DNA of 64,000 bases from Ursus arctos (lineage: Eukaryota; Chordata; Mammalia; Carnivora; Ursidae): contig NW_026623050.1 in assembly GCF_023065955.2 (NCBI RefSeq), positions 23,084,501 through 23,148,500 of the forward strand, read 5' to 3'. Below, piece by piece: positions 1 through 13,489 of the stretch. The notes under the pieces were generated by a model. The model was not told where the DNA came from and made no database searches. It worked only from the letters and a program-made list of their open reading frames with translations. Positions within the stretch are counted from its first letter, which is position 1; every line of letters starts with the position of its first letter. The translations under genes and the position numbers were made by a program.

Positions 1-249
1 GGGCCCAGGAGGGCTCTAGCGGTAGATACGGATCATCCAGGCAAATGGCGCTTCATGCAGGTGCACACAGGAAACAAGAAGCTAGGCTCTGTGTTGTTTA
101 AGACGATTTTGGAAGAAGTAAGACATTCACCTGGCTCAGATGACGAGTATAAAATGGATAGATTTGCAAAGTCTTGCCTCTCCCCCACGTCTTCATCCAT
201 TTCATCTCCCTGGCTCCCACTGTGGGTAACCACCTCTTTACTAATTTCT

Positions 250-1640
250 CCTGGATCTTTCCAATGTGTCTTTATGCAGATAAAAGCAAATGTGCGTTTA
301 TTTATTTATCCCCCACTTTCCCACAAAAGAGATCACACTCTAGACGTCATTCTTACTTGACTTTTGTCACGTCACAATCCATTGAGATATCTTCTCAATC
401 AGTCCACAGTGTTTGTTCAACACAGCTGCATGGTATTCCACTGAGGGACTTGTCCCAGTTTGGTTATCTGGTCTCCAGATGGACACGTGGGATGCTTCCA
501 GGATCTTACAATTACAGACAGTACTACAGCGACTTCATACGTGTGCAGATACATCCACAGGGTAAATTTCAGGAAGGGAATGCTGGGTAAAGGGCAAGTG
601 CATTTGTAACTTTCACGGTTGTTACCAAATCCCCCTTTATCATTACACCCTTTTGCATTCCTCCTAACCTCACCATTGAGGTGTGTGATCAAGTTCTTTA
701 ATGTTTACCAACCCAATGGGAAAGACCTGTGGTATAATTTTAATTTCTACTTTTCTTCTTCTTAGGTTGAGAATGGGTTATATTCCTTTTCTGTGAAATG
801 CCCCTTTCTGGTCTCAGCCTATTTTTCTATGGGTTTCTAGTCTTTTTCTTCTTGATTTCTAGGCACTCTTTATATATCAGGGAGATAAGCCTTTTATGTT
901 ACTAGTTGCAATTATTTTCTCTTTCTGTTATTCATATTTTGACTTTGTTAATGATATTTTTATTTTATTTACTGAGTTGGCCACACATAAGGTTTTTGTT
1001 TGTTTCAACGCAGTCTAAATAATTTTTTTTATTTTTATTTTTTTTAGATTTTATTTATTTCTTTGACAGAGAGACAGCCAGCGAGAGAGGGAACACAAGC
1101 AGGGGGAGTGAGAGAGGAAGGAGCAGGCTCTCCCAGCAGAGCAGGGAGCAGGGAGCCTGTGGGGCTCGATCCCAGGACCCTGGGATCATGCCCTGAGCCA
1201 AAGGCAGATGCTTAACAACTGAGCCACCCAGGCGTCCCTAACTTAACAATTTTTTACAGATTCTGAATTTTGAGTCACAGAGGATCATTGCTCACAAGGT
1301 TATAAAGGAATTTGCTCAAATTTTCTCCTACTCATTTTATGGTTTTCATTGTTTCATTTAAAAATTTGATCCATCAGGAGTTTTTCTGGTATATGGTGTG
1401 AGGTATGGTTCCAACTTTTATATCTTTCTATCTTTTGCCAGCTCTCTCAAAACTATTTATTTAAAAGCCCATCTTTACCCCACTGATTTGAGAGGCCACT
1501 GCTATCACATACTGAATTCCTACATGTATTTAGGTGTTCTGGATCTCTGCTCTACTTCTTGGGTCTATCTGTCCATGCACCAGTACACATAGTTGGCATT
1601 ATTGAATTTTTATGGTAGGTTTTATTATCTAGTAAGGAGA
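250..1640 (-). mobile_element. Ancient L1 3' region, antisense, interrupted by SINE
   Basis: CTGCATGGTATTCCA, CTTTATATATCAGGGAGATA and GGTATATGGTGTGAGGTATG are diverged reverse copies of mammalian L1M 3' sequence, in the expected order. The Can-SINE at 1023-1239 splits it. Confidence 0.8.
1023..1239 (-). mobile_element. Can-SINE (tRNA-derived), antisense
   Basis: The + strand reads a T-rich start, AGATTTTATTTATTT, and ends GAGCCACCCAGGCGTCCC, the reverse of the Can-SINE head. It is inserted in the older antisense L1 relic around it. Confidence 0.93.
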
Positions 1641-2454
1641 GCCTTCCTTCATAGTTCTTTATTTTTTCTTTTGTGGTCTTCTTGGCCATTATTGACAAAC
1701 CGAGCTCTGTCACTTGGGCTCTCTCCTTGCTTCATTGTTGTATTGTATTCTCTCTCCTACAAGGAGGTCAGCCTATAACAGTGGGCTTCCAGCCACAGAA
1801 AAAGCCAAGCACAGCTCACTCCCCAAATAAAACAGAGGCACTCTCCTCCTGGGAGAGTCTCAGTAAGGTATGTCCATGCACCTATTTGAGACAGATGTGT
1901 TGGAGAAAAGCCAAGTATGAGACCTATATCTTCCTAGGGGCTGTACCCAGCAGATTCTTAACACTGACCTTCCGGTCCATTTGACCTTTTGAAATGGAAG
2001 TGATCCCATATCACTTAGACATGAAGAATCATCCTATCTGATATGCTGTCTGTTCATAATGTATTGACAACAGGGCGCGGAAGGAACCCTCGAAGAGAAA
2101 GATGTAATAGCAAACACCAATCACTACTTCTGTTACCACCAATACCGCACAATAACCACCTCTATTCATTGAGAACTTGCCATATTCCAAGCATGTGGGA
2201 GGCTCTTTACACGTTTAACTCACTCCGAAGAGGGGCCTCTTTTTGGCACAAAGGCTCAGCATCCTTGCCAAGACATGTGACATGCTGCCTAAAAGAAGTA
2301 AACAGAACTCACAGGAAGGTGCTAAATAGGCTGGCAAAAATCTTTGCGAATATAAACCAACAAGTATCTGGAAGGAACTCTGTTGGGTCAAGTCATGAGA
2401 TGGAAGAGATCTGAGGTCAGCTTTGAAAGGAGAGAGAAGCTGTGTATTGAATGT

Positions 2455-2620
2455 CTACAGTAAACACTTCAGCGAGTCTCATCTAGTTCCCACAATAGCC
2501 CTGTGACATGGAGATTCGGGGTGGCAATTTAAGAGAAAGAAAGGGAGGATCCCACAGGTGAAGTGGACTTTTCAAGGTAACACAACTGATAACTGATAGA
2601 GACTCAAATGCAGAGTCAAC
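2455..2620 (-). repeat. MIR relic
   Basis: GAATGTCTACAGTAAAC, CACAATAGCCCTGTGACATG, TTCAAGGTAACACAACTG: antisense MIR order. Confidence 0.72.
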
Positions 2621-3199
2621 TGCCTAAAACCAATGCCCCTCCCCCCACACTACTCTGCCTCCACCATTGTTTCCCACGGTGCCCCAGAAATTGTTGGAGT
2701 ACATGTCCATGGTCTGACAGGGTCTGACATGGAGCAGTCAGACATGCCCAGACACAGGCAGTGAAGGGAGGACAGGGGTGCAGAAGAATATCGTAGGGAA
2801 AGTGAACCAAGGGTAAAAGCACATGGCCAAAAAGGTCTGGCAGTCTCAGAACCTAGACATACAGAGGGAGAGGGAGAGAAATGGGATTCTGGGCCTGGTT
2901 TGATTTTTTTAGCCAGCTGTTGGCCTTGGGCCAACCACTGAAGCACTCCTTATTTCTTCATCAGGAAATGAACCCACAGGTGATGGGAACAACTGTGCTG
3001 CAGACCCCAGGGCCTGGGGCGTCTCAAAGGAGATGCAGTCTCAGAAAATCTGAAGGGCCTGGGGTGCAGGCTACAGCCATGATCTTAAGTTCTAGAAGTA
3101 TAGAGGTGACCACACTGGCCACACATGGGCCCATTTTTCTTCCACATTCCATAGTCCTTCTCTCTCCACAGGACCACCTCTTGATCGGAATCCCCAAGA

Positions 3200-3480
3200 T
3201 GAGCTGGGGAACTGGTGACACTCCCTACCCATGGGATTCCTCTGGCTGCCTTCACACCAGCCGCCCTACGGCTGAGCAGATGCCTCCTCTATTCTTCTAC
3301 CATCAAAACGCTTACCAAGCTGTATAACCATTGTCTACTTATGTACTTCCACCAAAAGTCCATGAGCTTCTTGAAAGCATGGTCTGTCTTCTTCACGGTT
3401 ATATCTGCACTGTTAAGCACCAGCCCTGCCACATAGTAAGTGCTCACTCGGTGTGTGGTGACATGAACGAATGCTGGTTC
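3200..3480 (+). repeat. L2 3' end relic
   Basis: GTCCATGAGCTTCTTGAAAG, ATGGTCTGTCTTCTTCACG and CATAGTAAGTGCTCACTC match the L2 3' terminal order. Confidence 0.75.
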
Positions 3481-4054
3481 GTCATCTCTAAGATCATACC
3501 CAATGGCCTTCTCAGTCCTGGGCCACAGCACAGGGAAGCCCCAAGGAGACTCAGGGGTGGGGTCTGGCTCATTTCCTCATCAGGTGGACCCCAAGTCCCT
3601 GCACGTGTGTCAGCTCACATTCCCCACCCGTGGTTTACTTTTGCCTTAAAGAGCAATCTTGTGGTTGTTTGGCCAAGTTAATGCTTAGTGCTTTCCTTGT
3701 GCTGCAAGTATTTACCTTCACGAAGCATCAGCTTCTAGCACAGGAGAGGAGAGCATTTCTGGGGGACACAGAGCCAGGAACTCCCAGGTTACACTGCTCC
3801 AACTCTCACTTTGCTTTCTGAAACCTGACTTCACAAATACTTCTCTCTAGCATCTTTTCCTCATTGCAACTCAGAGATGGGACAGTCTTAGGACTCACAC
3901 ATCCTAGACCCAAAGGGACCCTGGGATCTTCTCCTAACCCCTCAGTTTTCCAGAGGTGGAAAGGGAGAAAAGCCAGGTCTAGAATCCTGGTCCAGCTGAT
4001 TAAAGGAGCCAAGGACGTCTCACTGTACCACCATGGAGACCTCAGAGCCAGCTG

Positions 4055-4135
4055 TTCCCAACTACTCATTTTCCGGATAAGGAAACTGAGGCCCAGGAAG
4101 TTAAATGACTTGCTTAAGGTCAACGAGGACAAGTG
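4055..4135 (-). repeat. MIR core relic
   Basis: TTTTCCGGATAAGGAAACTG, GGCCCAGGAAGTTAAATG and ACTTGCTTAAGGTCA are the conserved antisense MIR core. Confidence 0.85.
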
Positions 4136-4889
4136 AACAGGAAACATAGAGATCTGCAAACACATAGTCACACCAAGAGCCAAATACAAGTGACACAATT
4201 CTGAGTGTCTAACGCCACGCCGTCTATAAAAGCAGATGCAGTGGACCCAAAAGAGAACATGTTCAGTTGCTTGCCTCATGTGAAATGTCTCCACTTCAGG
4301 CTCTGGGCCCTCTTCAGAGTTGCCACCTAAATGCAGTTCAACATCGCCACACTCATGACCACGGAGCACAACTCTAAGGCTGATTTCAACAACCTCGTGG
4401 TTGGCAACCGTCCTGGGAGTACTGAAGGCCTCGCAAAGGGTGCTTGTGGGTCTGGGCGGGTGCCGAACCTCCAGGACCACAAGGGAGCCACCCTCCACAC
4501 AGGGCCTAGCTCAGCTAAATCCTGTGTGACCTCGGTCAAGACACTTACCGCGCCGAGACCCACATTTCCCTTTGGAATAGCACCTACTGATAGCGGTGTC
4601 ATGAGGACTGGATAAAATAAGGTGTTCTGAGTTGCTGGTAAAAAGTTAATGATAGCCACATAAACAGCCTTTTATCCTGCCTCGCCAATTCCACTCACTC
4701 CCCTGTCCCCCATCATCACCTTTAATGAGAACATTCAGGGTCTTACGGGGTTCTCTGGGTTGGTAATAATTGTGGCTGATACTCTATGGGGGTCTTCCTT
4801 GTAAAATCGCTTCAACTCCCATGTCAGCAAAATGATCTCACCATTTAAACAAGTGATCCCACGCCAGGTCGTTCATCCTAGTGGAAATA

Positions 4890-5190
4890 ATTCTCTGAAA
4901 CAGAAAAGCTCGCTGCTTGAAGTTCATTGCAGCTCTGCTTATAAAGGTAAAAAACTGGAAACATACTGCTTGTCCCAGATAGGGGAATGGATACCTAAAT
5001 CATGAAATACCCCCCCCCCGTGGAATATTACTCAGCCTTTAAAAATGAGGAGTAAGAACACTGTAGGAATATGAAGAGATGTTTATTATAGAAATGTGAA
5101 ATGAAAAAAGCAAAAGGCAATTCTATTTGTGCAGTTACATGTAAAATATATTTGCTTCTGGATACAGAATAGAAACATGGGGAAATAAAA
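4890..5190 (+). mobile_element. Ancient L1 3' fragment, sense
   Basis: AACTGGAAACATACTG, GGGGAATGGATACC and TGGAATATTACTCAGCC follow the order of old L1M 3' ends. A C-run (9 or so) lies at 5011. Confidence 0.75.
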
Positions 5191-6029
5191 GTTCAATCCA
5201 TTAGGATGATGAGAATGGAAGTATATTTTTTTGAATTTTGTTTTCTGCTCTTACTCTGCTTTTGAGCAACAAATATCTTTTATAAAGACTAGGGACAAAC
5301 ACCTGATACTCGCTCCAGAAATGACTGAGCTGAGAGAGCCCTTCCTTTGTGGGAAAAGGCCTGGCACAGAGAAGGCACTCGGGAAGTGATAAAGAGAAGA
5401 ATGAACAAGTAAACAGGAGTAAACAGAGTACCCCCAACTTAACACCAGCACGGACGCTGTGCCACTGGGAAGCCAAAGTAGACCAGAAGGATTGGTGCTC
5501 TCTTTTTCCATTCAAACTCCTGGGCCAAGGTCTGTTTGGAAAAGCCATCCTGAGTCTGCCCTTTCTAGGGAGCTGAGAAGAAGAGGGATCTCAGCCGGCA
5601 CGAAGTAAGATAAAGTATTAGAAGGCCTAGCAGAGCATCTGCACAGAATAAACGCAGAAGTTGGCCACTTGTACGGCTATCGGGAGTGCGCAGAGGCAGG
5701 GCCGGATGAAGAGACCGGCTGAGTCTCCACTGAAGAGACATGGGATCCCTGCCCACCAACACTCCCAGTGTGCTTCCGTGAGGTGGGTGGTCCTAGAGCC
5801 CTTGACCGGGATACCATCCGACGACGCCCTAAGCCCCATGATTAGAGTTAAGGTCCTCTGCCCCCAACTCCTGTTCTGTTCCTGTCACTTGGTGATTGTG
5901 TATGTCACGTCAAAGACAGAGGATAAGGGGAAATGAAGACCGAAGTCAGGAGCTAGGCAGCAGTCATGCATCTAAATAAAACTCTGCAACAAGAACATTA
6001 TTCGCTTAATCTATTAAAATAGCACTTGG

Positions 6030-6243
6030 GGGGCGCCTGGGTGGCACAGCGGTTAAGCGTCTGCCTTCGGCTCAGGGCGTGATCCCGGCGTTACGGGATC
6101 GAGCCCCACATCAGGCTCTTCTGCTATGAGCCTGCTTCTTTCCTCTCCCACTCCCCCTGCTTGTGTTCCCTCTCTCACTGGCTGTCTCTATCTCTGTCAA
6201 ATAAATAAATAAAATCTTTAAAAAATAAATAAATAAAATAAAA
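6030..6243 (+). mobile_element. Can-SINE, full length with 15-base target duplication
   Basis: The head GGCGCCTGGGTGGCACAGCGG and tail of AAATA repeats are intact. It is flanked by perfect 15-base copies of TAAAATAGCACTTGG at 6015-6029 and 6244-6258. The 'cacagcggttaagcg' subtype is the one I associate with ursids, so it is probably a young insertion. Confidence 0.95.
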
Positions 6244-6435
6244 TAAAATAGCACTTGGTAACCTGATCTTAAACCAAGACCCACCATTCCAAGAGCTGTG
6301 GAAGGACCTGTGACTGTCCAGCTCCTAGGCAGTGTCCCCCCGGCCTGACTCTGGCCAGACGCCAACATCATAGCCCCTCGGCTGTGTGAGAATTCTAGTG
6401 CTACCTCTGTGACAGAAGGAAAAGACATCTGGTCC

Positions 6436-6533
6436 AGGGGCACCCGGCCGGCTCAGCTGGTGGAGCACGTGACCCTTGATCTCGGGGTTGTGAGTTCAAG
6501 CCCCACACTGGGCATAGAGATTACTTTAAAAAA
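6436..6533 (+). mobile_element. Short, older tRNA-derived SINE
   Basis: GGCACCCGGCCGGCTCAGC, then a GTTCAAGCCCC B-box-like segment, ends in a short A-tail at 6533. Only the tRNA-like head is present. Confidence 0.8.
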
Positions 6534-7561
6534 TATGTATTCTGAAGATGAGGCTGTCAGACAAGAGCTCTGGCAGGTGTTTGAGGGCATCATGGGACTT
6601 GTAGTTTTTGTACTCTGGTCACCTCAGTTGTTTGGGGCCATTCCCCATAGGCATACCCCAGCAACTCTTCTCCATAACTCAAGCCTCACTCCCTCCTTGA
6701 CATCCAGGGGCCTTACTTGGAGGGATCAGCCTTTGTGAGGCACAGTATGTGAGCCCTCTGAGTTTGACACCAGTGACAGGAACAGAGTCCCCAAAACATG
6801 GCAGGGATATGGGTTGGGACTCTCTCCCACCACAGAGTAAGAAGACGCTGGCTTGAATGTTTGGGGGAGCTGAGTTCTTTTGATTCTGCCATTTAACCAG
6901 ATGCCCGGTTTGGGGCCTGTCAGTTGGCCTCTCTGGGTCCCAGTTTCATGGGGCTAGTAAATGAGGAAACTGGACTAGATTATTATTACCAGTAAGAGGT
7001 CCCTGGTCCCCAGGGAATAATGGTTGGGGGTGGGCGAAAGGCATCACTGACTATATTCAAACAAGCTGTAAGGGAACAACACGACTAAATGTCGAGTTTC
7101 TTTGCATTTTGCTGGAATTCTATCTGCTTGTTGTGGTAACACTCATTCTCTCCAGAGGATTAGAAGAGTAGACGGATGGTGTTCTCTAGATCCTTATTTA
7201 ATAAAAGCAGGAAAATGAATTAATCCGCAACAAATGCAGATTGTCGGTGATGCATAGAGAGAGAATTAAAAGCAGGCAGTAACCAGGCTGGATGCCAGGA
7301 CACTGCACAGTCTCTGGGTCCCTTTCACCCCCAAGCCTCTGGCCAGATGATTTGCTTTCCCAGGGACAGCCTCCCCAGGCACCACGGCTCATCCCTGGCC
7401 CAGAGGACCTTGGAAGGGCCTTCCAGGTATGCCAAGTGTCCCCGAGGTCTTGGAGGGCTGGGCCTGTCCCAGACTGATCTTATTTGGTTCAGAGTCAGGG
7501 CAGGAGCCCTCCCTGCCAATTGATGCCAACCCCCAGAGGACTCCGAAATCTCCTGCTCTGG

Positions 7562-7758
7562 GGGAGCCTGGGTGGCTCAGTCAGTTAAGTGTCTGCCTGT
7601 GGCTCTGGTCATGATCCCAGAGTCCTGGGATCAAGCCCCACATCAGTCTCCCCACTCAGCAGGGAGTCTGCTTCTCCCTCTGCCCCTCCCGCTACTTGTG
7701 TGCGCTCTCTCTCTCAATCACTCTTTCTCAAATAAATAAATAAAATCTTAGGGAAAAA
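7562..7758 (+). mobile_element. Can-SINE
   Basis: Head GAGCCTGGGTGGCTCAGTC, internal CTGCTTCTCCCTCTGCCCC, and AAATAAATAAATAAAATC tail. The flanks carry imperfect copies of TCYTGCTCT. Confidence 0.92.
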
Positions 7759-7859
7759 AATCTTGCTCTCAGGCCAGCCTCACCCTGCGCAAGTCACAAC
7801 ACAGAAAGCCTGCCATTCAGCTTATAGTGCCCGGGCTTGAACCCTGACTGATGTGGAGA

Positions 7860-8960
7860 AACTATGGTTGTAGGTTTTTTTGCAACCATTTTTTTAAATG
7901 TACATCTGAGGGACCATTACCATCATCGAGATACAGAACATTTCAAACCTTCCACAAGTTGCTCTTTTGCCTTGTCCATGCCCTGGCCCCGGAAAGCACA
8001 GGGCTGCTCACTTTCGCGAGTTTGGTCTTCTCCAGAATGTCATATAAGTGGAATGATAGCATATGCAACCTTCCAGGTTGGGCCTCTTTCGCTTAGCGTG
8101 ATGCGTTTTAGATTCATCCATGCTCCATGCCTGCATGTATCAACATTTGTTCCCTCTCATTGCTGAGTGCTATTCCATGGTGGTCTAGTCCCTGTAAGCA
8201 TTTACTCATTTACACAGTTGATGGCCATTTGCGTTGTTAATAGTTTGGGGCTGTTGTGAAAAAAGCTGCTGTAAACACTTGCATCTTTGCGTGGACGTAC
8301 GTTTGCATTTCTCGTGGGTGAGCTCCGAGGCTGGGGCTTGCTGAGCCTTATGATACATTTACCTTGGTAAGAAATTGCCAAACAATTTTGCAAAGTGGCT
8401 GCAGCGTTTTGCAATCCGCCCAGCCGTGCATGGAAAGTTCTAGCTCTCCTACATCCTCACCTGCACCTGGTGCTGTCAGTCTTTCTCATTTTAGACATTT
8501 TAGAGGGGGAGAGTTGGTATCTCGCTGAGGTTTAAATTTGCATTTCTCTCCTGAATAATGATGTTGCGCATCTTTGCATGTGCTTATGCACTATTCGTAT
8601 ATCTTTTTATAGGAAGTAGCTGTTTAAATCTCTTGCCTATTTTTTAATTGGGTTGTTTGTCTTTTTATACTTGAGGTGTAAGTGTTCTTTATATATTCTG
8701 GATAAAAGTCCTTTGTCAGATATACATATTTTCTCTCAGTCTGGCTTGGCCTTTCATTTACATCATGGAATCTTTCAAAGATCAGATGTATTTAGTTTTT
8801 CTAATTTTTCTTTCATGATTTGTGCTCTTGGTGTCCTAAAAAAAATCTTTGCTCTCCTCGATGTCACGAAGATTTTCTCCTGTTTTCTTCTAGAATTTTT
8901 GTGGGTTCTAAATTTAAGTGGGTGCTCCATTTCAAGATAATTTTCACCCTTCCAACAAAT
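7860..8960 (-). mobile_element. Ancient L1 3' region, antisense (about 1.1 kb)
   Basis: Sequential matches on the + strand to reversed L1M: GAATGTCATATAAGTGGAAT, TGCTATTCCATGG, CAAAGTGGCTGCAG, TTCTTTATATATTCTGGATA, and AAGATTTTCTCC. Open frames within are broken relics. Confidence 0.82.
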
Positions 8961-8984
8961 TTTTTCTGGCAAACTATCATAATA

Positions 8985-9240
8985 GTGAGTGTTTACATAG
9001 CACACCCTGCATACCTGGCACTATTACAGAATTTATCAATTCTAACTCAACAAATCTTCATGATAATTCTCTAAGGTAAGTACTATTATAATCTCCATCT
9101 TACAGATGATATGATAGAAAATTCAGACACATAAAGGTGAAGTAATTTGCCCAAGGTCACATGAGTCATAAGTGCTAGAAATAGACCTCGAACCCCAACC
9201 ACATGGCTCCCAGTCTGGGTGCCTGACGCCACAGCCCCTT
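8985..9240 (-). repeat. MIR relic
   Basis: GAGTGTTTACATAGCAC, CTTCATGATAATTCTCTAAG, CATCTTACAGATGATATG and TTTGCCCAAGGTCACATGAG show the full antisense MIR order. It abuts the L1 ending near 8960. Confidence 0.88.
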
Positions 9241-9915
9241 GCTGTACTGAGTAAAGTTTTAATGTGAGCAAAACCAGACCTAGGTCCTGTTTTCATGGAG
9301 CTTACCACCAAATAGGGGAGCTAGATATTTATGTAATGTCTCTCCAAACAGAAAATTGCAACTGTGAAATCACCTAAGACAACGAATAATAGGGAGATGT
9401 GACCAAGTGAGGAAACTCAGAGACATTTTCGCTGAGGAAATGAAGATCAAATTTAGATTTGGAGAAAGAATGATGGTAACCAGGCAAATAAAACACAGCA
9501 GAGCGTGTCAGGCCAGGGGACCACAGGGGGAAAGACCAGGCAGAAAGGTATGTCACATACTGGATGCTGGATAATAACTCTCAGAATAATCATCAACAGG
9601 GATGGAAAATTTTATCATCTTTTCTCTCTCCACTTATTCACTCCATTGCCCTTGAACTAGAGTGGCCAAATCATCCCGTTTTGACAGGACAGTTGGTCAC
9701 CCTATCTTGAATCTGTTCAGGGCAGAATGTGCCCACGACCTCGGAACCACTTTAGGGAAGTAAGCACCATTATCCCCAGAGGATTCCAGTACAAATGGAA
9801 AACTTTTCTGAATGGCACACTCTTTCATAATCAGACTTTTTGAAAGATTTAAAAAAAAAATCACTCTGATTCTAACCAGAATTGCAGGGGAGTAAGAAGA
9901 AAGTTTGGGGCAGGG

Positions 9916-10086
9916 GGTGCCTAGGTGGTTCAGTTGATTAGGTGTCTGACTCTTGATCTCAGCTCAGGTCTTGATCTCAGGGTCATGAGTGCAAGCCCCA
10001 CATTGGGGGAAAGAAAAGAAAAGAAAAGAAAAGAGAAAAGAAAAGAAAAGGAAAGAAAAGAAAAGAAAAATGAAAAGAGAAAGGAA
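9916..10086 (+). mobile_element. Can-SINE head with AAAAG-repeat tail
   Basis: GGTGCCTAGGTGGTTCAGTTG and a tRNA-like body end directly in a long run of AAAAG units (about 10010-10080), so the tail has turned into a purine microsatellite. Confidence 0.88.
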
Positions 10087-11189
10087 GGACGGACGGCCCA
10101 CAGCTGTCAGTGAAGAGCTATGGCTACATTTGTTTCATAGGTTCCTTCCATCCTGAAGAGAGGACATGGCTGGTGGGGGGAAGAGGGTGGTGTTCAGTGT
10201 AATCATGAAATGATGGTCTTCCAGAGGACCTCTCTCATTTGTCCCAGGTCCGGGAGTACTTTCAGCAGTGCGTGTTAACAGAGTTCCAAAGTTAACAAAT
10301 GACATACACACAGGTTAGCAACTTAAATGATGAATATGAAGATATTTCACAAACAACTCTGTGGGGGGCATATTAATGCCTGTGGCTCCTGTATTATGCA
10401 CTTGTGTCCTGAGCACCAGCCACGGGAGGTGCTCAGCAAACGTGGAACTGAGCAGAAGCACCCAGCCCAGGCATCGTGGGCAGAAGACAGAGTAACTGAC
10501 TCCCATCGAGGCCTTCTACTGCAGAACCCTTGGTTCCCTCCCGTGCCGGCCCAGCTGCCTGCAGTCACCACCTAATGATGTCCTTACCCAGAAGGAAATG
10601 AAATAATTTGTTCTTGTATGAAACATTAGGAACCCTCCAACCTAGGGGCTGACTTAGGAATGGAGAAATCACTTGCTGCAAGGAATCTAACATTAGAAAT
10701 GCAGCGGCTACACCCAGCTTCTGCCTCCACCTGATTTCAAGGAAGTTTCACTGCCCAGGAACTTGCTATCATGAGAGGGCAATCTCAAGCCTCCTTTGGC
10801 TGTCAGGCCCTTTCCAGGTCACAGGAGGGTGACTCCCTCCAAGGAACTGACCTTTTACTTTTAATAGTCTCCCTCTCAAAACTAGAGCCTCACCCCCAGA
10901 TTCTTATCACTGGTGTGTCTTTATCTCTTCTAAAGACTTGAGAAAATAACAATTGTAGAAGACATACTTGGAGAAGGAGCTACTCCTATGGAATACACTT
11001 GGAACACATGCCCCCCAAACCCCCAACCCTCACCGCGCCGCTCATAACAGAATCATTGGGTTGTCTCACAACTTGCTCACAGAGTTGCCGTGAGGTTTCA
11101 ATGTTAGAAAAGTGCCTGGCACAGAGAAAATGCTCAATAAATATTAGCCTAAAAAGTACAGAAAATCAATTTGGATATACATGCATACA

Positions 11190-11690
11190 CAAAGAGATAC
11201 GCACAAGATCACGCCTAAGGAGCTAATGATTCTACTTTCGAAAACCTATACTAAGAAAATACTCATAGATTTTCCAGACAAAGATTTATGTATAAAGATG
11301 GTCATCAGGGCATTGTTTGTAATAGAAAAAAAAGAAACCCGAAACAACCTAAATCTCCAACAATGAAGTAAACAAACGATGCCACTTTTCAAAAACATGC
11401 TTTTGAAGAATTTGTAATGCTGTAAGAAAATTATCATGACAGGTGAAGAGGGATATGAAACCATTCGTGTAATATGATTTCAATTTTAGACACTCCAAAT
11501 AAATATTTATGGAACTCCATAATGAAAGATCAGAAGGAAATACTCCAAAAATTACTTGTGTTTCTGTCCCAGTAATGAGATTTTTTATTCATTTTCAGCA
11601 TTTTTCAAATTCTATATACATATACAATGAGTGTGTATTAATTCTACAAATAAAATATAAAATAGTTAAGAAGCTGTTCCAATTTCACAA
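11190..11690 (+). mobile_element. Ancient L1 3' fragment, sense
   Basis: GGGCATTGTTTGTAATAG, AACAACCTAAATCTCCAACA and a GTAATATGATTTCAATT end match the order of old L1 3' ends. Heavily diverged. Confidence 0.68.
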
Positions 11691-12849
11691 TTTAAAAAAA
11701 AATGCATGAGGTTCTAGACTAGGCCAGTGGCAGGGGACAGAAAAGATAATCATGAGGCTGAGTCCTCAGTATTTGGTGACCCATGAGAGTCACCAAGGGG
11801 ATAGAGAGAACATCCCAGAACAGCTCTAAACCTAGAATGAGCAGCAGGGCAGACAAATAATGGTGTTTTGCACCACAACAGGAAATGTAGAGAGAAAGGA
11901 AGAAGAATGGGTTGGGAGGAAAGAAAATAAATTCAGTTTGGCCTCACTGGGTTTGCAGCACCAAAAGGATCCCCTGGTAGAGGTGCTCAGTCAAGAGCTG
12001 GCTACATGCGGGGCTAAGGCCTGGGAAAGATTTTGGTATACATGTGGCTACGGGCGACAGCTGTGTGTCCGTGACGCCATGGCTTGGCTGGGGAGGTACC
12101 AGCATTCTCTGTGTTCTGGGAAAGGAGCGATCACACTCTGCTCCCATGGGGGCTCAGACACTCGGGCTCTGGAGCTCTATTCCTTCCTGCCACCCAAAAT
12201 GTGACTGAGTGACCCCTGCCTCCCTCGGTCACAGAGACCACTGCTGGATTATAGTGAGGAGCCTCACAGAGGTTCACTGCGACTTACGTGCTGTTTGGCA
12301 CTGTGGCTGCCGCTTCCACTGAGGACGGCAGAGCACTCTCGGAGTCAACCCCATAAAACTTGCTCCCACGTATTTTGTAGGAACGGTGCTCAAGAGAGTG
12401 GCCACCGTCTCGCCCAGTGGCCTTTTTTTCGCAATAACATGTAAGGAAACCGTCTCAAGCTTCAGGACCGGGAAAGTGTGAACAACTGGACACTATGAAT
12501 CCTATAACTGCTCCTGTTTCCTTCTCTGCTTTGACCAATAAGAAGCTCAGAATAAAAGCTGTGGCCCATCTTCAGCAACATTAGATGATCGTGTTGTGCA
12601 CATTCTAGAGTGCTCATCTGTTAGCATTTCGGTCTTTGTTTGTTTTATTGCCCTTATTTTCTCTTTGTCCCAATTTCTTCCACTGTGAATCTTTGTGAAC
12701 TTAAAGTCTAAGATTTTCTTCCGCGTCACACCCACCCATTGATTCGGTCTCTATCTCCTGGAGTTGTGCAAGGGAATTCTAGCAGCAACCTTTGAGGCTC
12801 ATGTCTTCCACTAAATTTTATTCTTTTTAGGTACCAGAGCCTCACTTTC

Positions 12850-13140
12850 TTCAACAGTTTGTCCTAGACTTGAGTTCCTCAAGAATCTTTCATCCTTCTA
12901 GACTCAACTGATGCCCCACCTTCTCCTGACGTCTTCTCTAGGCCCTATTCAGGGGGTCCTTCCACGGCAGCACTGACAGCAACCACACTCGATGACTCGT
13001 TCTCATGCTTGCCTCTCCCACTGGAATGGGGACTCCTGAAAAACAGAGGTCATGCCCTCTGTGCCTCCAAATAGTACCTAGCCAGGGCCTGAGGCGTAAT
13101 ATAGTAATATATGTTTAGTAGGTTTTTGTAGAGAAAATAA
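12850..13140 (+). repeat. L2 3' end relic
   Basis: CACTGGAATGGGGACTCCTG, ACAGAGGTCATGCCCTCTG and CTAGCCAGGGCCTGAGG with TTTAGTAGG fit a diverged L2 3' end. Confidence 0.68.
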
Positions 13141-13143
13141 ATG

Positions 13144-13144
<1 letters not shown>

Positions 13145-13179
<35 letters not shown>
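13145..13179. repeat. AC dinucleotide microsatellite
   Basis: About 17 AC units run just after an L2 relic. Confidence 0.97.
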
Positions 13180-13180
<1 letters not shown>

Positions 13181-13489
13181 CTTCCTCGCTCCTCTACATG
13201 CTAAAAGAAAGCCAAGTCCCCAGGAAGATCAAGGAGAACCCAGTTGCATTCAGTTGTTTGCGGGCCTATCTGACAACAGCTTTTCCACAGGACTCTGCTG
13301 ATCAGCCTTGACGCCCTAGGCACCGGTCCTAGAGCTTATTCTCCCAGCTAAATCCAGAGTAAATACACATAAGACAGAATTGGTCCTGTGAGGGCAACAG
13401 GGATAAATTTTCACAGAAAGAAAGGATTTCACAGACCCAAAATGCAAGACGCCACATGCTCTGATTCGTACTTTTAACAGCACAGCCTT

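Noticed and set aside
3806..4498. 230-codon open frame on the minus strand, the longest in the window
   Set aside because: It overlaps a MIR core, has no recognisable domain, and lies in intron 1. No start context or splice partners support it.
6436..6533. Functional tRNA genes at SINE heads
   Set aside because: The heads are tRNA-derived with A/B-box remnants, but cloverleaf pairing is lost and they have SINE bodies or A-tails.
10010..10080. Lys-rich coding segment
   Set aside because: AAAAG microsatellite at the end of a SINE; the Lys/Arg/Glu run is a by-product.
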